From: Jiulongibacter sediminis
GTDB lineage: Bacteria; Bacteroidota; Bacteroidia; Cytophagales; Spirosomataceae
DNA length: 64,000 nucleotides
Direction: 5' to 3'
Assembly (NCBI RefSeq): GCF_001306455.1
Contig: NZ_LGTQ01000012.1
Location: 283,853-347,852, forward strand
The position numbers were made by a program, and so were the translations under genes. The notes below the pieces were generated by a model, which worked only from the letters and a program-made list of their open reading frames with translations, made no database searches and had not been told where the DNA came from. How positions within the stretch are numbered: position 1 is the first letter of the stretch; the number at the start of each line of letters is the position of its first letter. This document shows positions 60,239 to 64,000 of the stretch, piece after piece.

Positions 60239-63200
60239 CTATCTCTGTAGAGTAATATATCCAACCTTGGCTTTTGAGTCGTTCTTCAACTTAATGTTGT
60301 AGAAGTAAGTACCATCAGGCACAAACTCTTCTGAGCCGAATCTAATACCTTGATTAGACTTACCATCCCACTTCATCAGATCATGAGCCATTGATTCAGG
60401 TCTCCAAACCAGATGACCCCATCTGTTGTAAACTTCAAGAACCTCAACTGTTGCTCCCGCTGGAATCTCAATTTGCCAGTTATCGTTGACACCATCACCA
60501 TTCGGAGAGAAACCTTCCGGAATAATCACTGTGGTACCTGAAGAGATTGGCAGCTCAATTACTGTAGGATCAGACAGGGCTACTTCTATAACTGCACCGT
60601 CATTTGACGTATCGGTCACGGTAACACCATTGCCAATACCTGTAGCGGTAACATTGTTATAGTAAGGACCTGCATTTCCTTCATGATAAAGTCTAACGGT
60701 GTAGAAGACCGTATCTGAGTGCCCAACAGGTAATACACAAGTCGAGTCACCCATCAGAAGGTCAATCTCCGTGATTCCGTCATAATTCATATTCACTTTC
60801 AGACCTCCGTCAGAATTGGATACCGGTGTACCTACAATTTCGAAGCTCAACGTATCACTGAACGTCAACTCAAGACTATCCAATAGCTGCACATTAGTAA
60901 GATCAACGTTACCAAGGTTACCAACAATTACTCTGTAGGTGATATCATAACTAACGTCGTCATTTTTCATAGTATCCACCACGCTCAGAGCTACACCAAT
61001 CGCCGGATTAGACTCTAGTGAATCAATACCAAAGACTACCGGAGTAGGCACATCATTGTTTCTTGGGTCACCATCGTTATCCGGATCGGCATCAGTACCA
61101 TCAGTTGAGGTATCAGAAACCTGATCATCTCCAAGACCTGCGAAGGCGGTAGCCGTATTCAGATATCTATCGGTGCTGGCACCTGAGATATCTACACGAA
61201 CCGTAAAGCTGATAGCAAAACGCTCACCCACCTTCAGTGTACTCAATGAATCCACTAGAAGATTTTGACCATTACCTTTTCCGGTAAAGTTCGGATTCGG
61301 AGTCAGCGTACCTTCCGCAGTTACTTCCATGGTGTCGCTAACCACAATTGCACCATTAGTGAAGGTTCTGTCCAGATCATCCGTCACTTGTACATGATCA
61401 AGGTCGTTACCACCCATGTTAGAAACATAAATCGTGTAAGGAACCTCAAAGATGCTATCGCCCAGGGATACGAAATCACCAGCTACTTTTGAAATACCAA
61501 TCAGACTACCATCCACCGGATCATTGATCATGAACTCATCCACATTGTTCGACATGGTTGTGTCAATCTGATCTACCGATTCAAGTTCAGCTTTATTGAT
61601 AATCAAACCAGCAGCATTAACGATAGCCTCATACGTCATGGTAACACTTTCATTGGTTTCAAGTGTATCTGCCACAGTCCTGATGATTCCGTCAGTGAAT
61701 GACGTATTATCAGAAGAGCTGACATATGTCAATCCATCCGGTAAAATATCTCTCACTGTTACGGAAGTCGCTGTAATTGAACTTAGGTTCTTCGCGGTTA
61801 CTGTGTATTGAACGGTATCGCCAACCTCAATCACCGCGGCAGAACCTACTTTAGCGATCTCGATATCCACATAATCAGTACTGTCAGGACCAACACCGGT
61901 TTCTCCACAATCTGTGATTGAAACATTGATAGCTGCCGGAGCACTATAACATCCTAGTGGACTACGCTCAAACACGTAGTAAGTACCGGCACCTGCCATA
62001 CCTGTGTTAGTCACCAAAGAAGAGTTTATTGAGTTACTAACATGGAACTCAAACGAACCTCCCTGAGATGGACTGCTCAATACAGCACCACTGAGGTCAA
62101 CCGTCTCGAACGGACAGGTATTATTGTACTCAGCTATCACTGTTGGAGTATTAACTCCACCACCCACAGAGATGATTACTTCATTGGATACCGCACTTTC
62201 ACAATCACCTACATTTGATTTGCAAATGGCTGTGTACTTGTAAGTGCCAATAACTGTTGGTGTCACTGTCAATACACCACCTTCAGCACCGGTTGACCAA
62301 ACGAGTGTTCCGGTACAACCCGAGCCTGTCAAAGTAGCTGATTCACCCAGACAAATTGCGGTAGACTTACAGCTAATAAATGGTTTGCTAGGCAGACCTA
62401 CAGCAATCTCAAGTGAGTCAGCAGGTTCACTTACACATGAGCCATTATTACATGTTGCCGTAAACTTCTGATTCTCATCAAGTGTCACTACAATTGCCTC
62501 TCCGGTTTCACCATTAGACCATGTGATGATTCCGTTACATCCGTAAGCTTTCAGTGTAACTGGTTCACCAGGGCAAACAAGATCTGCACTACAAGCCAAC
62601 ACCGGCTTGCCTGACTTTCCTACACTAATCGTTACCGGAGCTGAAACACTACTCACACAATTATCGCCCTCTTTACAGATAGCTGTATATTTTGTGGTTG
62701 TAAATGGTCTTACCGTAATCGTATCGGCTGTTTGACCAGACGACCAGATCACCTGGCCATCACAATTATTGACTGACAATGTGATGTCTTTAACTTCACA
62801 AACAGAAGTTTCAGACGCTGTAATAACCGGTGTTACTACATCGCAATTTCCACATCCATTCACTTTGCGTTTAATCTCAAGACTTTTTGAGTTATTACTT
62901 ACACCACATGAGTTGGTACAGGTTGCCGTGTACGTTCCAGGTACAGAAACGCTTAACGTTTGACCCGTAGCACCTGTGCTCCATGTTATGGTTCCGTTAC
63001 AACCCGTGGCTTTAATAACCGTTGTCTCGTTTTCACAAATTTCATCCAAATCAGTTGATACCACCGGAGCAGAAGGCTTACCACCTGATGTGATAACTAC
63101 AGCATCAGACACCATTGAGGTGCCACAGTCATTTGTACAAGTCGCCGTGTACGTGCCAGCCTGACTTACATAAATTGTATCACCGATAGCACCCGTATTC

Positions 63201-64000
63201 CATGTAATTGTTCCAGAACAAACCTGACCAATAATCATAGCAGAATCCGGTTGGCAAAGCGATGTTTTATCTACAAGCAACTTAGGCTCAGACGGCACAC
63301 CATTGGCTACAATCTGCATTACATTTGAAGAAGCACTTTCACCGCAAGAGTTCACACATTTCACTGTATAATTTCCGGCAGGAACCTGAATCTCCTCACC
63401 TGTTGCTCCGTTGCTCCACACATATTCGAAATCGCAACCAATACCCAGAAGAGTGGCTCGTTCATCTCCACAAACGCTTACACGATCTGTAGCAATTAAT
63501 GGAGTATTTGGGGTACCTGTAGATTTGATTTCTACAAGGTTACTTCTATCGCTCTCTCCACAACTGTTTACACAAACTGCAGAGTATACACCTGACATTG
63601 TTATAGTCAATGTATTTCCGGTAGCACCGGTACTCCATTGAACCGTCTGATCACAATTTAAAGCGGTAAGTGTTACAACGTCATTGCCGCACAGCTCAAA
63701 CTTATTCGCTGAGATAACCGGTGCATCTTCCAACTCACCTGTGTTAATCACGATTTCATTACTGTTACCTGATGCACCACAAGTATTGCTACATGTAGCC
63801 GTGTATGTTCCAGCTCCAACCTGAATTTCGCTACCTGTCTGACCATTACTCCATGTTATCATTCCAACGCAGTTGCTGGCTGTCAGAGCAGCCTTTTCAT
63901 CACCGCACACCACAGTTACATCAGTTGCAATCGTCGGTGCACCCGGAGGATTTCCATTTCCGATAGTCACCTCGTTACTGTTGGCTGATGTACCACAACT
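60239..64000 (-). CDS. Giant repeat protein with DUF11 domains and T9SS type B sorting domain, C-terminal part
   Basis: The frame is open to the window edge (about 1253 residues seen; the true start lies beyond). The N-side portion carries eight repeats of about 85-100 residues, each with a pattern like [17 protein letters not shown] followed by [10 protein letters not shown]; Cys pairs recur in most repeats. Three DUF11-type domains follow ([38 protein letters not shown]), then a C-terminal domain (about last 90 residues: [47 protein letters not shown]) of the gliding-motility/CHU_C type. That domain directs export by the type IX system. It is likely a cell-surface adhesin or polymer-binding protein, with strong terminator just downstream. 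Confidence 0.93.
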   Translation of the reverse strand, partial: SCGTSANSNEVTIGNGNPPGAPTIATDVTVVCGDEKAALTASNCVGMITWSNGQTGSEIQVGAGTYTATCSNTCGASGNSNEIVINTGELEDAPVISANKFELCGNDVVTLTALNCDQTVQWSTGATGNTLTITMSGVYSAVCVNSCGESDRSNLVEIKSTGTPNTPLIATDRVSVCGDERATLLGIGCDFEYVWSNGATGEEIQVPAGNYTVKCVNSCGESASSNVMQIVANGVPSEPKLLVDKTSLCQPDSAMIIGQVCSGTITWNTGAIGDTIYVSQAGTYTATCTNDCGTSMVSDAVVITSGGKPSAPVVSTDLDEICENETTVIKATGCNGTITWSTGATGQTLSVSVPGTYTATCTNSCGVSNNSKSLEIKRKVNGCGNCDVVTPVITASETSVCEVKDITLSVNNCDGQVIWSSGQTADTITVRPFTTTKYTAICKEGDNCVSSVSAPVTISVGKSGKPVLACSADLVCPGEPVTLKAYGCNGIITWSNGETGEAIVVTLDENQKFTATCNNGSCVSEPADSLEIAVGLPSKPFISCKSTAICLGESATLTGSGCTGTLVWSTGAEGGVLTVTPTVIGTYKYTAICKSNVGDCESAVSNEVIISVGGGVNTPTVIAEYNNTCPFETVDLSGAVLSSPSQGGSFEFHVSNSINSSLVTNTGMAGAGTYYVFERSPLGCYSAPAAINVSITDCGETGVGPDSTDYVDIEIAKVGSAAVIEVGDTVQYTVTAKNLSSITATSVTVRDILPDGLTYVSSSDNTSFTDGIIRTVADTLETNESVTMTYEAIVNAAGLIINKAELESVDQIDTTMSNNVDEFMINDPVDGSLIGISKVAGDFVSLGDSIFEVPYTIYVSNMGGNDLDHVQVTDDLDRTFTNGAIVVSDTMEVTAEGTLTPNPNFTGKGNGQNLLVDSLSTLKVGERFAISFTVRVDISGASTDRYLNTATAFAGLGDDQVSDTSTDGTDADPDNDGDPRNNDVPTPVVFGIDSLESNPAIGVALSVVDTMKNDDVSYDITYRVIVGNLGNVDLTNVQLLDSLELTFSDTLSFEIVGTPVSNSDGGLKVNMNYDGITEIDLLMGDSTCVLPVGHSDTVFYTVRLYHEGNAGPYYNNVTATGIGNGVTVTDTSNDGAVIEVALSDPTVIELPISSGTTVIIPEGFSPNGDGVNDNWQIEIPAGATVEVLEVYNRWGHLVWRPESMAHDLMKWDGKSNQGIRFGSEEFVPDGTYFYNIKLKNDSKAKVGYITLQR

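Noticed and set aside
60239..64000. Regular repeats could suggest a CRISPR array.
   Set aside because: Repeats are protein-level, ~85-100 codons long, in an uninterrupted reading frame.

Overview
The window looks like a chromosomal segment of a marine- or plant-associated member of the Bacteroidetes, probably Cytophagales-like. Support comes from a SusC/SusD pair, a giant surface protein ending in a gliding-motility-type (T9SS type B) sorting domain, SPII lipoproteins, matches to the Bacteroidetes promoter element TAnnTTTG, and many secreted glycan-active enzymes. I cannot name a genus. No phage, IS element, CRISPR array or rRNA was seen; one tRNA-Glu is present.

Layout. 0-5 kb: the N-terminus of an exported protein, then a MacB-type exporter operon (permease, ATPase, TolC). 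5-8 kb: a sugar-porter MFS transporter and a GH29 alpha-L-fucosidase. 8-10 kb: a lone A+T-rich P-loop NTPase of possible defence type. 10-22 kb: GH28, an OmpA-like protein, a small predicted barrel protein, an orphan GMC oxidoreductase, GH20, GH35, a gamma-glutamyltransferase homologue and a SIMPL protein.

22-41 kb is the most interesting part. A minus-strand operon runs DeoR regulator, L-fucose-isomerase-like enzyme, split transketolase (N and C halves), sugar-binding lipoprotein, DUF2291 protein, RbsA-type ATPase, RbsC-type permease and a GlpK-like FGGY kinase. Import, isomerisation, phosphorylation and a dedicated transketolase match the known layout of the D-apiose (apulose-4-phosphate) route better than a ribose, fucose or glycerol operon. 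Divergent from it is a plus-strand set of secreted proteins: two CE1-like esterases, an SMP-30-like protein and three tandem nucleoside-hydrolase-fold (DUF1593) proteins, closed by a strong terminator. I infer that the two halves form one utilisation locus: the secreted enzymes release a sugar, possibly a furanoside, that the minus-strand operon imports and breaks down.

41-49 kb: a lipoprotein, a GNAT-like protein, a class-C beta-lactamase-fold hydrolase, an alpha/beta hydrolase, and a two-gene membrane/periplasmic dehydrogenase (GMC subunit with a Cys cluster plus a Tat-signal subunit 3). 49-57 kb: a membrane-anchored regulator with extracytoplasmic LamG/Kelch-like domains and a SARP-like cytoplasmic DNA-binding domain, followed by SusC/SusD and a strong terminator. 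57-64 kb: tRNA-Glu next to degenerate duplicated sequence, an M14 metallopeptidase, an empty intergenic stretch, and the C-terminal part of the large T9SS-sorted repeat protein that runs off the window.
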